Assembly: GCF_028290625.1 (NCBI RefSeq)
Contig: NZ_JAQGJM010000033.1
Location: forward strand, 31,371-95,370
Length of the DNA: 64,000 nt
From: Devosia sp.
GTDB taxonomy: Bacteria > Pseudomonadota > Alphaproteobacteria > Rhizobiales > Devosiaceae
Reading direction: 5' to 3'
The translations under genes and the position numbers were made by a program. Shown piece after piece: positions 43,270 through 52,463 of this stretch (positions are counted from its first letter, which is position 1; every line of letters begins with the position of its first letter). The notes beneath the pieces were generated by a model that worked only from the letters and a program-made list of their open reading frames with translations, searched no databases and was not told the origin of the DNA.

Positions 43270-43346
43270 TTCCCGCGGGCTTGACCCGCGGGCCAGTCGC
43301 CCCTTGCGCAATGCTGAAAGAGGCCCGCGGATCAAGTCCGCGGGAA
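43270..43346. repeat. Extragenic palindrome, CCCGCGGG family, copy 4
   Basis: TTCCCGCGGGCTTGACCCGC with the complementary GCGGATCAAGTCCGCGGGAA; the arms are identical to copy 1 at 15673 although the centres differ. It lies in the 234 bp between the YkvA gene and the convergent pyruvate carboxylase gene. Confidence 0.85.
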
Positions 43347-43420
43347 GAACGGTGGGTGCGGGATTACCTGGGGCTGCACAAACCTTAGGTTACCTTGGCA
43401 ATATGATTGCTCTCAACAAC

Positions 43421-43446
43421 AAGGCCCGGATCGCTCCGGGCCTTTT
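43421..43446. terminator. Hairpin terminator at the 3' end of pyc
   Basis: AAGGCCCGGA (43421-43430) and TCCGGGCCTT (43435-43444) form a perfect 10-bp stem with a TCGC loop. The T-run (TTTT) is on the plus strand; the minus strand continues GTTGTTG. It lies 4 bp from the pyc stop, so it probably serves pyc, with possible action in both directions. Confidence 0.7.
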
Positions 43447-43448
43447 GC

Positions 43449-46400
43449 TTATTCAAACCTTACCAACAAGTCCTTGGCGTCGATCTGATCGCCGGGCTTG
43501 ACCAGCACTTCAGCAATCACGCCGCTGGCTTCGGCGTGGATGGCGGTTTCCATTTTCATGGCTTCGATCGAACACAGCACGTCGCCGGCGGTGACGGTCT
43601 GGCCGGCCTTGACGGCGAGGCCCGAAATCACACCCGGCATCGGCGCGCCGACCTGCTTGGGATCGCCAATCGCAGCCTTGGCGCGCAGCTTGACCTCGCC
43701 GACCTTGAGGCGATCCGGCACCAAAATGGTGCGCGGTTGCCCGTTGAGGTCGAAGAACACCCGCACTTCGCCCTTTTCATTGGTGGGGGCGCGGCCGAGA
43801 TATTGCAGGACCAGCGTCTTGCCCTTCTCGATATCGACGAACAGCTCCTGCCCTTCATGGAGACCATAGAAATAGACCGGCGTCGGCAGCACGGCGGTGG
43901 GGCCGTAGCGGTCCTGGGTCTTTTCGAAGTCCGAATAGACTTTTGGATACATCAGGAACGAGGCCAGGCGATAATCGTCGACCTCGTGGCCGACTTCCTC
44001 GGCGATCCTGGCGCGCTCGGCTTCCAGGTCCACGTCCTTGAGATAGGAGCCCGGCCGTTCGGTGATCGGCTCGCGGCCCTTGAGCACTTTCTTCTGCAGC
44101 GCCTGCGGGAAGCCACCGGGCGGCTGACCCAGGTCGCCGGCAAAGAAGCCCACGACGGAATCGGGGAAGGCGATATCGCGCGCGGGGTCTTCGACATCAG
44201 CACGCGTCAGGCCGGCCGAAACCATGGCCAGCGCCATGTCGCCAACCACCTTGGATGATGGCGTCACCTTGACGATATCGCCGAACATCTGGTTGACGTC
44301 CGCATAGGTCTGGGCGACCTCGTGCCAGCGGGTTTCGAGACCCAAGGAACGCGCCTGCTCCTTGAGATTGGTAAACTGCCCGCCGGGCATTTCGTGCAGG
44401 TACACTTCCGAAGCGCCACTGCGCAGGTCGCTTTCGAAGGCGCGATATTGCGTGCGCACGGCTTCCCAATAGAACGAAATCTGGCGGATCGATTTGGCAT
44501 CGAGGCCCGGATCGCGGTCGCCGTCCTGCAAGGCCGCAACCAGCGAGCCGAGCGTCGGCTGGCTAGTCGTGCCCGACAGCGCATCCATCGCCGCATCGAC
44601 CGCATCGACGCCAGCATCCACCGCAGCCAGCACCGTCGCCGCCGCAGCGCCCGAAGTGTCGTGGGTATGCAGGTGGATCGGTAAGCCGATTTCCTGCTTG
44701 AGCGTCTCGATCAGCTTCTTGGCGGCGGCCGGACGCAGCAGGCCGGCCATGTCCTTGAGGCCCAGCACGTGAGCGCCGGCGGCCTCCAGCTCCTTGGCGA
44801 GGGCCACATAATATTTGAGGTCATACTTGGCCCGGTTGGGGTCCAGCACGTCGCCCGTATAGCAGATGACGCCCTCGGCCACCTTGTCGGCTTCCAGCAC
44901 GGCGTCGATCGAGACGCGCATGTTCTCGACCCAGTTGAGGCAATCGAAGACGCGGAAAATATCGACGCCGCCCTTGGCCGCCTGGGCGACAAAGAACTTG
45001 ACCACATTATCGGGATAATTGGTGTAGCCGACGCCATTGGAGCCGCGCAGCAGCATCTGGGTGAGGATGTTGGGCGCGCCCTCGCGCACCTGCGCCAGCC
45101 GTTCCCACGGATCCTCGTTGAGGAAGCGCATGGCCACGTCGAAGGTTGCCCCGCCCCAGCATTCGAGGCTAAACAGGTTCGGCAATCCGCGCGAATAGGC
45201 TTGCGCAATACGGGTGATATCGAACGAACGCATCCGTGTGGCGAGCAAGCTCTGGTGCGCATCGCGCATCGTGGTGTCGGTGAACAGCACGCGCTTTTGC
45301 GCCTTCATCCAGCTCGCCAGGCCCTTGGGCCCCTGCCGTTCCAGAATTTGCCGGCTGCCTTCGTTGACGATCAGCGGCTCGAACACCGGCACCACCGGCG
45401 CCGCGGCTTCGGCTGGCGGCATCGGCCGGTCGCGCACTTCGGGATGGCCGTTGACGGTGACGTCGGCGATGTAGCTGAGCAGCTTGGTCGCACGATCCTT
45501 GCGCGGCTTGAAGTTGAACAGCTCCGGCGTCGTATCGATGAAGCGCGTCGTGTAACGGTTCTGCACGAAATCGGGATGCGTGATGATGTTTTCAAGGAAC
45601 GCCAGATTGGTCGACACGCCCCGGATGCGGAACTCGCGCAGGGCGCGGTGCATGCGGGCGATCGCCTCTTCGGCGGTCGGGGCCCAGCAGGTGACCTTTT
45701 CCAGCAGCGGATCGTAGAAGCGGGTGATGACCGCGCCCGCATAGGCGGTGCCGCCATCGAGCCGCACGCCAAACCCGGTCGCGCCGCGATAGGCGGTGAT
45801 GCGGCCATAATCGGGAATGAAGTTCTGTTCGGGATCTTCGGTGGTCACCCGGCACTGGATGGCATTGCCGTTGAGATGGATGTCCTGCTGCAGCGGCACG
45901 CCCGACTCTGGCGTGCCGATCACCGCGCCGTCGAGGAGATGAATCTGCGCCTTGACGATATCGATGCCGGTCACTTCCTCGGTGACGGTATGCTCCACCT
46001 GGATGCGCGGATTGACTTCGATGAAGTAGAATTTGTCGGTATCGGCATCCATCAGGAATTCGACGGTGCCGGCGCCACGATAATTGGCGGCATTGCCGAG
46101 GCGGACCGCAGCATCGGTCAACTGCTTGCGCACGTCATCGCTGAGATACGGCGCTGGAGCGCGCTCGACCACCTTCTGGTTGCGGCGCTGCACCGAGCAA
46201 TCGCGCTCGAACAGATGCACCAGATTGCCGTGATCGTCGCCGATCAACTGCACTTCGACATGGCGCGCGCGCTCGACCAGCTTTTCGAGATACATCTCGT
46301 CCTTGCCGAACGCCGCCTTGGCCTCGCGCTTGCCTTCGGAAACTTCCGACAACAGGGAAGACTCGTCCATGATGCGGCGCATGCCACGGCCACCGCCGCC

Positions 46401-46889
46401 CCAACTCGCCTTGAGCATCAGCGGATAGCCGACTTCGGCCGCGAGCTTCTTGATTGCCTCGGGATCGTCCGGCAGCGCCTCGGTGGCGGGCACCACGGGC
46501 ACATTGCTGGCCATCGCCATGTTGCGCGCCGCGACCTTGTTGCCGAGGTCGCGCATGGTCTGGGCGCGCGGGCCGATGAAGATGATCCCGGCATCCTCGC
46601 AGGCGTCCACGAACTCCGGCGACTCCGACAGCAGACCATAACCGGGATGGATCGCATCGGCGCCCGACAGGCGGGCGATGCGGATATACTCGTCGATCTG
46701 TAGATACGCCTCGACCGGGCCCTTGCCCTTGCCGATCAGATAGGCCTCGTCGGCCTTGAAGCGGTGCAGCGCCAGCTTGTCTTCTTCGGCAAAGGCCGCG
46801 ACGGTCTTGAGCCCCAGCTCATTGGCGGCCCGGAACACGCGAATGGCGATTTCGGAGCGGTTGGCGACGAGGATTTTCTTGATTGGCAT
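43449..46889 (-). CDS. pyc: Pyruvate carboxylase
   Basis: 1146 residues from ATG 46889. Makes oxaloacetate from pyruvate to refill the citric acid cycle. Domains in order: biotin carboxylase (starting KILVANRSEIAIRVFRAANE, with the ATP-grasp loop GGGGRGMRRI) to about residue 450; carboxyltransferase beginning near LFTDTTMRDAHQSLLATR; the tetramerisation domain; and the C-terminal biotinyl domain with the biotin lysine in CSIEAMKMETAIHA. All parts are intact. A TTG at 46907 in the same frame is a less likely start. Single-gene unit, with a hairpin right after the stop. Confidence 0.97.
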   Translation of the reverse strand: MPIKKILVANRSEIAIRVFRAANELGLKTVAAFAEEDKLALHRFKADEAYLIGKGKGPVEAYLQIDEYIRIARLSGADAIHPGYGLLSESPEFVDACEDAGIIFIGPRAQTMRDLGNKVAARNMAMASNVPVVPATEALPDDPEAIKKLAAEVGYPLMLKASWGGGGRGMRRIMDESSLLSEVSEGKREAKAAFGKDEMYLEKLVERARHVEVQLIGDDHGNLVHLFERDCSVQRRNQKVVERAPAPYLSDDVRKQLTDAAVRLGNAANYRGAGTVEFLMDADTDKFYFIEVNPRIQVEHTVTEEVTGIDIVKAQIHLLDGAVIGTPESGVPLQQDIHLNGNAIQCRVTTEDPEQNFIPDYGRITAYRGATGFGVRLDGGTAYAGAVITRFYDPLLEKVTCWAPTAEEAIARMHRALREFRIRGVSTNLAFLENIITHPDFVQNRYTTRFIDTTPELFNFKPRKDRATKLLSYIADVTVNGHPEVRDRPMPPAEAAAPVVPVFEPLIVNEGSRQILERQGPKGLASWMKAQKRVLFTDTTMRDAHQSLLATRMRSFDITRIAQAYSRGLPNLFSLECWGGATFDVAMRFLNEDPWERLAQVREGAPNILTQMLLRGSNGVGYTNYPDNVVKFFVAQAAKGGVDIFRVFDCLNWVENMRVSIDAVLEADKVAEGVICYTGDVLDPNRAKYDLKYYVALAKELEAAGAHVLGLKDMAGLLRPAAAKKLIETLKQEIGLPIHLHTHDTSGAAAATVLAAVDAGVDAVDAAMDALSGTTSQPTLGSLVAALQDGDRDPGLDAKSIRQISFYWEAVRTQYRAFESDLRSGASEVYLHEMPGGQFTNLKEQARSLGLETRWHEVAQTYADVNQMFGDIVKVTPSSKVVGDMALAMVSAGLTRADVEDPARDIAFPDSVVGFFAGDLGQPPGGFPQALQKKVLKGREPITERPGSYLKDVDLEAERARIAEEVGHEVDDYRLASFLMYPKVYSDFEKTQDRYGPTAVLPTPVYFYGLHEGQELFVDIEKGKTLVLQYLGRAPTNEKGEVRVFFDLNGQPRTILVPDRLKVGEVKLRAKAAIGDPKQVGAPMPGVISGLAVKAGQTVTAGDVLCSIEAMKMETAIHAEASGVIAEVLVKPGDQIDAKDLLVRFE

Positions 46890-46990
46890 CGATATAAATC
46901 CGAGCAAGAGGGGTGCTGGGGCTGTTGAGGGCCCGGCTCAAATCATCTGCATCGGCCGGAACGGTTGCCCGCCCAACCGTTGCGTCGTGT

Positions 46991-47413
46991 CTATTTCTGG
47001 TTGAGATGCCCGGCGAGATGGCTCATGTCGTAGCCGGCCGCGGCCGCTTCCGAAATGATCTCGCCCGCATCCATTTCGCCGGCCTGGGACAGGGCCCACA
47101 GCGTTGTCGAGCGGGTGCCCGAACGGCAAAATGCGAAAACCGGGCCAGTGCTCCCCTCGAGCGCCGACTTGGTTTTCTCGACCATATCGGGGGAAACCCC
47201 ATCGCGACCCAAGGGGATCGCATAGTAGCCAAGGCCCGCGGCCTTGGCTGCAGCCTCGATTTCGGCGCCCGCGGGCTGGTCCGGCGATTCATCATCGGGG
47301 CGGTTATTGATGATGGTGGTGAACCCGGCGGCTTTGAGCGACGCGATATCTTCGGGCAGGATCTGCCCCGATACGGTGATGCGATCGTTGATCCGCTTCA
47401 AATCCAAAGTCAC
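46991..47413 (-). CDS. TIGR01244 family sulfur transferase / phosphatase-like protein
   Basis: 140 residues. It opens with RINDRITVSGQILPEDIASL and FTTIINNRPDDESPDQP, and has a P-loop-like active site FAFCRSGTRSTTLW (C-x5-R). This matches the family found fused to, or beside, Blh-type beta-lactamase-like persulfide dioxygenases; it has a dual-specificity phosphatase fold. No metallo-beta-lactamase partner is near, so it is a stand-alone member. The substrate is not known. Confidence 0.87.
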   Translation of the reverse strand: MTLDLKRINDRITVSGQILPEDIASLKAAGFTTIINNRPDDESPDQPAGAEIEAAAKAAGLGYYAIPLGRDGVSPDMVEKTKSALEGSTGPVFAFCRSGTRSTTLWALSQAGEMDAGEIISEAAAAGYDMSHLAGHLNQK

Positions 47414-47504
47414 TGCTCCCGCTGTCGCCCGCTCATCAGCAGGCTGCCCGCCCCTTTATATCCATCGTGCGGGCGCGGAAGCAACTGTGACGATAGGGTA
47501 ACGC

Positions 47505-49040
47505 CTATGCGGCGTCCGCGACCCTGGCCAACGCACGTCCGGCGATGAGCTTGGACAGCGGTTTCGGGCGGCCCAGCAGGAACCCTTGCAGACCCGTGCA
47601 ACCGGCCAGTTGCAGCACCGCCAACTGTTCGGCGGTCTCGACGCCCTCGGCAATCACCTCGACCGGCAGTGACCGGGCGATATCGCAGATCGCCGACACG
47701 ATCATCGAATCGATGCGGTTGCCCACGATATTGCTCACATAGGTGCGGTCGATCTTGATGATGTCGAAGGCAAAGCCGCGCAGATATTGCAGGCTGGCAT
47801 GCCCCGCCCCGAAATCATCGATGGCGATGCGCACGCCCATCTGGCGCAACGCCTCGAGATTTTCCTGCTCTTGCCCCTTGCCGGTCATTGGCACCGTCTC
47901 GGTGACCTCGACAATCAACTGACGCGGATCGGTTCCGGTTTCGGCCACGATGGCGACGAAGCGCTTGGCGAATTCGGCCCGACGCAACTGCGCCGGCGAC
48001 ACATTGACCGCCACCGCAACGCCCAGGGCCGGCAGGTCGATACAGGCGCGGCGCAACACCCACTCGCCCAGCTTGTCGATCAGCTCGCTCTGCTCGGCAA
48101 TATGGATGAACTCACCCGGCGCGATCATGCCGCGCACCTTATGCTGCCAGCGCACCAGCGCCTCGTAGGATTTGATGGTCTTGCCATCGGCGTTGAAGAC
48201 CGGCTGGTAATGCAGTTCCAGCTCGTCCATCAGCAAGGCCGCCCGCAGCTCACGCTCGACAAAACGCCGATGGCGCTCGTCGCCCAGCATGTCGGCATCG
48301 AATTCGACAACGGTGTGCCGGCCCGCGCGCTTGCCCTTGTAGAGAGCCAGATCGGCCTTGGAGATCAGGTCGCCCGCGTCGCTGGCATCGGCCGGCGCCA
48401 GCGCAATGCCCACCGTCGCCGATAGCCGCACCGGCCGTCCGCCGATATTGATCGGCCGGTCCAGCTCGCGCAGCAATTGCTCGCCCAGCCGGCGCAGTGC
48501 CGGCTTGTTATCGTGCGCCGGAATGGCGATGCCGAATTCGTCGCCACCCAGCCGGCCGACTATGGCGGTGGGCACCAGGGTATTGATGGTCTTGACCAGA
48601 TGGCTCAGCGCCGCGTCACCCGCATTGTGGCCGTGGCTGTCGTTGAGCACTTTGAGATTGTCCATGTCGAGCTGCATATAGCCCAGGGCCTCATCGGAGC
48701 CGTGATAGACATGGCTGCGCAACTGCTCGATGAAGTAGGAGCGCGAAAAAGCGCCGGTCAGCGCATCGCGATTGACCGAGGCCAGCACGGCGCGATTGGC
48801 CTTGTCGGCGCTGTCGATGCCCTGCGCCAGCGCGCGGTAGCCGAGGCGCAGCCCGACCAGCATGAATACCATGATGGCGATGATGCCGGCATAAACCAGC
48901 GAGACTTCGCCGGTCCGCAGCAATTTTGGCAGCAATCCCACCACCGACAGGCCAGTCGCCGTCAGCATCGCGGCCGCCGCCAGCAGCGAGAAGCGGCGAT
49001 AGCCTTCGAGGATTTTGAACAACGTCGGTATTTTGCGCAT
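47505..49040 (-). CDS. Membrane-bound GGDEF-EAL cyclic di-GMP protein
   Basis: 511 residues. Two N-terminal membrane segments (about 17-39 and 47-66) without a large sensory domain. GGDEF domain with intact motif RLGGDEFG (165-169); the inhibitory RxxD I-site is absent. EAL domain with YEALVRWQHK, the metal-site IDDFGAGHASLQYL and DIIKIDRTYV, so both cyclase and phosphodiesterase motifs are present. Net activity cannot be told. The start ATG 49040 faces a 220 bp gap with a short inverted repeat. Confidence 0.92.
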   Translation of the reverse strand: MRKIPTLFKILEGYRRFSLLAAAAMLTATGLSVVGLLPKLLRTGEVSLVYAGIIAIMVFMLVGLRLGYRALAQGIDSADKANRAVLASVNRDALTGAFSRSYFIEQLRSHVYHGSDEALGYMQLDMDNLKVLNDSHGHNAGDAALSHLVKTINTLVPTAIVGRLGGDEFGIAIPAHDNKPALRRLGEQLLRELDRPINIGGRPVRLSATVGIALAPADASDAGDLISKADLALYKGKRAGRHTVVEFDADMLGDERHRRFVERELRAALLMDELELHYQPVFNADGKTIKSYEALVRWQHKVRGMIAPGEFIHIAEQSELIDKLGEWVLRRACIDLPALGVAVAVNVSPAQLRRAEFAKRFVAIVAETGTDPRQLIVEVTETVPMTGKGQEQENLEALRQMGVRIAIDDFGAGHASLQYLRGFAFDIIKIDRTYVSNIVGNRIDSMIVSAICDIARSLPVEVIAEGVETAEQLAVLQLAGCTGLQGFLLGRPKPLSKLIAGRALARVADAA

Positions 49041-49110
49041 GGGTCCACCGGATAGATCAGGGCGCGCTGCCCCTTTGCCGGACTATGCAGCCAATCCGTG
49101 AACGCCGCCT

Positions 49111-49132
49111 AAACATTCAAAAATAAATGTTT
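49111..49132. promoter_or_regulatory. Short inverted repeat upstream of the GGDEF-EAL gene
   Basis: AAACATT (49111-49117) and AATGTTT (49126-49132) are exact complements around an A-rich 8-base centre, 71 bp upstream of the gene start in an otherwise GC-rich genome. It could be an operator or part of a promoter. The bound protein is unknown. Confidence 0.35.
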
Positions 49133-49260
49133 GCTATCAGCATGTTACTGCATTCGCAGGAATAGTCCCCGATGCTAGCGGGGCCATGTGACGGTTTGAT
49201 ATCAGTGGCCAATGCGCCTGCGGCCAAGCTTAACACGGCGTAAATGCAGGGTTTGGGCAG

Positions 49261-50277
49261 CTATGGCGCCCCCGGGCCCACCCAGGCTTTCCACACATCG
49301 CTGCGTTCGATAACAAACCGATCCGCCACGCTTTCCACCGTTGCGCCGGGCTCGTTGAGCTGCGCCAACAGGGCGTTCATCTCCTTGAGCGGCATGGTGG
49401 TGCGTCCGAAATAGGCCGCGACGGCGGGAATGTCGGTATAGACCCATTCGGCCAGCGCAATCACCACGCTCTCGGGCGCGAACGAAGTCGCGACCGGCGT
49501 GGCGCAGGCCTGTTGCGCCAGGCATTGCAGCGCCTTTTCATCATAGGCGCCAAGATCGAGGCTGACGAAATTGAACTGCGCCAGCACCGCATTGGGCTGC
49601 CAGTAATAGAACACCACCGGCTCCTGCCGCCCCACCGCCTCCGCGATCAGCGTATCCATTTCGAAGCGATTGGCCGGCTCGACCACCTGCAGCACATCGC
49701 CCAGCCCAAGCGCCCGGATCAGGTTGCGGTTGATCACCGAGCAGCCCCAATCGGCCGGGCACGACACGAAGCGGATTCTCGCCCCATTATTGAGCGTCGG
49801 CGCCGCGTCCTTGAGGGTCGCCGCGCCGGTCAGTTCGGGATGCGCCGCTGCCAGGTAATCCGGCACGAACCAGCCCTCGAAGGTGGTCTCCGCATAGGTG
49901 GGAGCGGCCGGGCGCAGCATCTGTGCCTTGACCGCCGGGTTCCACACTTCGGCAATGCGCGTCACCCACATTTCGGGCGCCACGGCGGGCTGCCCCGTCG
50001 TGCCCATGGAGGAGCCAGTAGCCGCCAGATCGCCCGGCGCCACCCTCGTCTGGCAACCGAACTGCGTGGTCAGCAGCCGCGCATGAATTTCCGCCAGGAT
50101 CGCGGCCGACGGCCAGCTCATCCGCGCAATGCCGATCGGCCGGGTGCCGCAGATTGGCGGCGGCGCGGCGGGATCGGCACTATCCTGCGCCTCGTCGAGC
50201 ACGGTGACCTGCGCCAGCGCCGGCTGCCACAGGGCCAAAACGGCCAGCATGGCGATCCCCCAAATCCTGACAGTCAT
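49261..50277 (-). CDS. Orphan ProX/OpuAC-type substrate-binding protein
   Basis: 338 residues. Signal peptide (IWGIAMLAVLALWQPALA, cut after ALA) and a periplasmic binding fold of the glycine betaine/choline class: RPIGIARMSWPSAAILAEI at the start and VVFYYWQPNAVLAQFNFV, with paired cysteines in CPADWGC and CLAQQAC. The ATG 50277 with GAGGAGG upstream is used. No permease or ATPase of this class is nearby, so it works with a transporter encoded elsewhere or as a sensor partner. The ligand is inferred only from the family. Confidence 0.82.
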   Translation of the reverse strand: MTVRIWGIAMLAVLALWQPALAQVTVLDEAQDSADPAAPPPICGTRPIGIARMSWPSAAILAEIHARLLTTQFGCQTRVAPGDLAATGSSMGTTGQPAVAPEMWVTRIAEVWNPAVKAQMLRPAAPTYAETTFEGWFVPDYLAAAHPELTGAATLKDAAPTLNNGARIRFVSCPADWGCSVINRNLIRALGLGDVLQVVEPANRFEMDTLIAEAVGRQEPVVFYYWQPNAVLAQFNFVSLDLGAYDEKALQCLAQQACATPVATSFAPESVVIALAEWVYTDIPAVAAYFGRTTMPLKEMNALLAQLNEPGATVESVADRFVIERSDVWKAWVGPGAP

Positions 50278-50506
50278 CGGGGCCTCCTCGCCGCTCGCCG
50301 CCGTCACTCTATGCTCAAACCAGGCCCGTTAAGCAACTGCGAGAAGGCCTTCCAAACCGCTTCAATTGCCCGTGACTCCGCCTTAACAAATGTGCAACAG
50401 TCCCCGCCAGCGAGGCGCATTTAGCGCCTCCTAGATCGCGTTGTTCCGCTCAGAAGACAGGACCGTTAAGGCCGCTCGGCGAAGCAACCCATAACGAGGG
50501 ACATCT

Positions 50507-51709
50507 ATGCTCAATCTGAAAACTCTCCTGACCATGGCCGTGGCGGCCACGACCCTGTCGATCGCCGCCCCCGCGCTGGCCGAGGACGTCAAGCTCGGCA
50601 TTCTCGCCGACCTGACCGGCCCGATCGAAAGCCTGGCTCCCCCCATCGTCGCCGGCGCTCAGCTCGCCTTCGACGAAGTCAATGCCCAGGGCGGCATTCT
50701 GGGTGGCGGCAAGATCATTCCCGTCGTCGGCGATAGCGCCTGCGATGCGACTGCTGCCTCCGCTGCGGCCGACAAGCTGGTCAACACCGACCAGGTCACC
50801 GGCATCATGGGCGCCTTCTGCACCGGCGCCACCATCGGCGGCGCCAATTCGGCTGCCATTCCGGGCGGCGTCGTGATGATCTCCCCCGCTGCCAGCGCTC
50901 CCGCGCTGACCACCCTGGCCGACAATGATCTGGTCTATCGCACCACCCCGGCCGACTCGCTGCAGGGCGTTAAGATGGCCGACCTGCTGCTGGCTCGCGG
51001 CGTCAAGGACGTTGCCGTCACCTACGTCAACAATGACTACGGCAAAGGCCTGGCCGACGTATTCGCCGCTACCTTCACCGCCGGCGGCGGCACCATTGCT
51101 GCCAATATCGCGCACGAAGACGGCAAGGCCGACTATCGCGCCGAGCTGGGCAACCTCGTTGGTTCGCAGAACCTGGTGATCCTGGCCTACGCTTCGGGCT
51201 CGGGCCAGACCATGCTGCGCCAGGCCGTCGAATCGGGCAACTTCACCACTTACGTTGGTGGTGACGGCATGGTCGGCGACGACCTGCTGACCGGTATCGA
51301 CGCTGCTGCCGTCGAAGGCCTGACCGCAACCCGCGCCGGCGCCTATGCGGGCGATTCGGCCACCGTCTATGCCAAGCTGGCAACCGATGCCGGCCAGGAC
51401 CCGACCGCGACCTATGCCCCCCAGGCTTATGACGCTGCGTTCCTGCTGGCTCTCGCGGTCGAAAAGAACGGCTCGGCCAAGCGCGAAGGCCTCTCGGCTG
51501 CCCTGCGTGATGTCGCTTCCGCTCCTGGCGAAAAGATCCTGCCCGGCGAATGGACCAAGGCTGTCGAGCTGATCAAGGCCGGCACCGACATCGACTATGA
51601 AGGCGCCGGCGGCCCGCTGGACTTCGACGCTGCTGGCGACGTCCCCGGCACCATCGTCTATCTCGAAGTCGAAGGCGGCAAGTTCGTGGAAAAGGGCGCG
51701 ATCGAATAA
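50507..51709 (+). CDS. livK: Branched-chain amino acid ABC transporter binding protein
   Basis: 400 residues. Signal peptide (LLTMAVAATTLSIAAPALA, cut before EDVKLG). The mature part is the LivK/Leu-binding fold: LADLTGPIESLAPPIVAGAQ, VVMISPAASAPALT and VTYVNNDYGKGLADVF. GAGGGAC precedes the start and a strong terminator follows, so it is a single, probably highly expressed gene. The matching permease/ATPase genes livGFHM are 2.7 kb downstream on the other strand. The true ligand could be another amino acid. Confidence 0.92.
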   Translation: MLNLKTLLTMAVAATTLSIAAPALAEDVKLGILADLTGPIESLAPPIVAGAQLAFDEVNAQGGILGGGKIIPVVGDSACDATAASAAADKLVNTDQVTGIMGAFCTGATIGGANSAAIPGGVVMISPAASAPALTTLADNDLVYRTTPADSLQGVKMADLLLARGVKDVAVTYVNNDYGKGLADVFAATFTAGGGTIAANIAHEDGKADYRAELGNLVGSQNLVILAYASGSGQTMLRQAVESGNFTTYVGGDGMVGDDLLTGIDAAAVEGLTATRAGAYAGDSATVYAKLATDAGQDPTATYAPQAYDAAFLLALAVEKNGSAKREGLSAALRDVASAPGEKILPGEWTKAVELIKAGTDIDYEGAGGPLDFDAAGDVPGTIVYLEVEGGKFVEKGAIE

Positions 51710-51733
51710 CTCGATCGACCTAGAAAGAACACG

Positions 51734-51763
51734 AAGGCCCGGGAGAAATCCCGGGCCTTTTTT
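51734..51763 (+). terminator. Intrinsic terminator of livK
   Basis: AAGGCCCGGGA (51734-51744) pairs perfectly with TCCCGGGCCTT (51749-51759) around a GAAA loop, followed by six T residues. Strong rho-independent design, 25 bp after the livK stop and 15 bp before the next gene. Confidence 0.95.
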
Positions 51764-51778
51764 CTTGCGGGAGCAATT

Positions 51779-52378
51779 ATGCCTGACAACGAGACCCTGC
51801 GCTTTTACGCCGAAAACGCCGCCACCTATGTGGCTCACCCGCGCCAACTGCCTCAACATCAGCTCGACGCTTTTCTGGCCGCGTTGCCGCCCAGTGGCGA
51901 TATTCTGGAATTGGGCACCGGGGGCGGGCAGGACGCGGCGCACATGCTGGCACGCGGTTTTGCCGTGACCCCGACCGACGCCTCGCCCGAACTGGCAGCC
52001 AATGCGGAGGCACTGCTGGGCCGCAAGGTCACCATCATGGCGTTCAATCAGTTGGCCGCCGTCGCCGAGTTTGACGGCGTATGGGCCTGCGCGGCCTTGC
52101 TGCATGCACCGGCCTCCGAACTGACCGACAACATCGCCCGCATCCACCGCGCGCTGCGCCCTGGCGGCCACCTTACCGCCAGCTTCAAGGCCGGCACCGG
52201 CGAAGGCCGCGACGCTCTGGGCCGGTATTACAACTATCCCAGCGCCGAGACCCTGCTTACCCATTTCCGCGCCGCCGCCGACTGGGCCGCGCTCGACCTG
52301 ACCGAGAGCGACGGCGGCGGCTACGACGGCAAGCCCACCCGCTGGCTCTGGGTGCAGACAAGCAAAGCGCCCGCCTAG
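51779..52378 (+). CDS. Class I SAM-dependent methyltransferase
   Basis: 199 residues. SAM-binding motif DILELGTGGGQDAAHML, acidic loop TPTDASPELAANAEALL, and IHRALRPGGHLTASFKAG. This is a small soluble Rossmann methyltransferase with an N-terminal cap (RFYAENAATYVAH). The start lies only 15 bp beyond the livK terminator with GGGAG between, leaving no room for a normal promoter with a leader. It may be expressed by read-through. The substrate is unknown. Confidence 0.87.
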   Translation: MPDNETLRFYAENAATYVAHPRQLPQHQLDAFLAALPPSGDILELGTGGGQDAAHMLARGFAVTPTDASPELAANAEALLGRKVTIMAFNQLAAVAEFDGVWACAALLHAPASELTDNIARIHRALRPGGHLTASFKAGTGEGRDALGRYYNYPSAETLLTHFRAAADWAALDLTESDGGGYDGKPTRWLWVQTSKAPA

Positions 52379-52463
52379 CCCTTGACATGTCCAACGGCAA
52401 ACCCATTTAGAGACCACTGGTCCTTTATTTGAAAATGACCGGCCCGCACCAAGGACACCCTCC

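Noticed and set aside
44769..46703. A 644-codon open frame on the plus strand
   Set aside because: It lies entirely antisense to the pyruvate carboxylase gene, whose domains are intact. The product has no recognisable domain and reflects GC-rich antisense codon bias.
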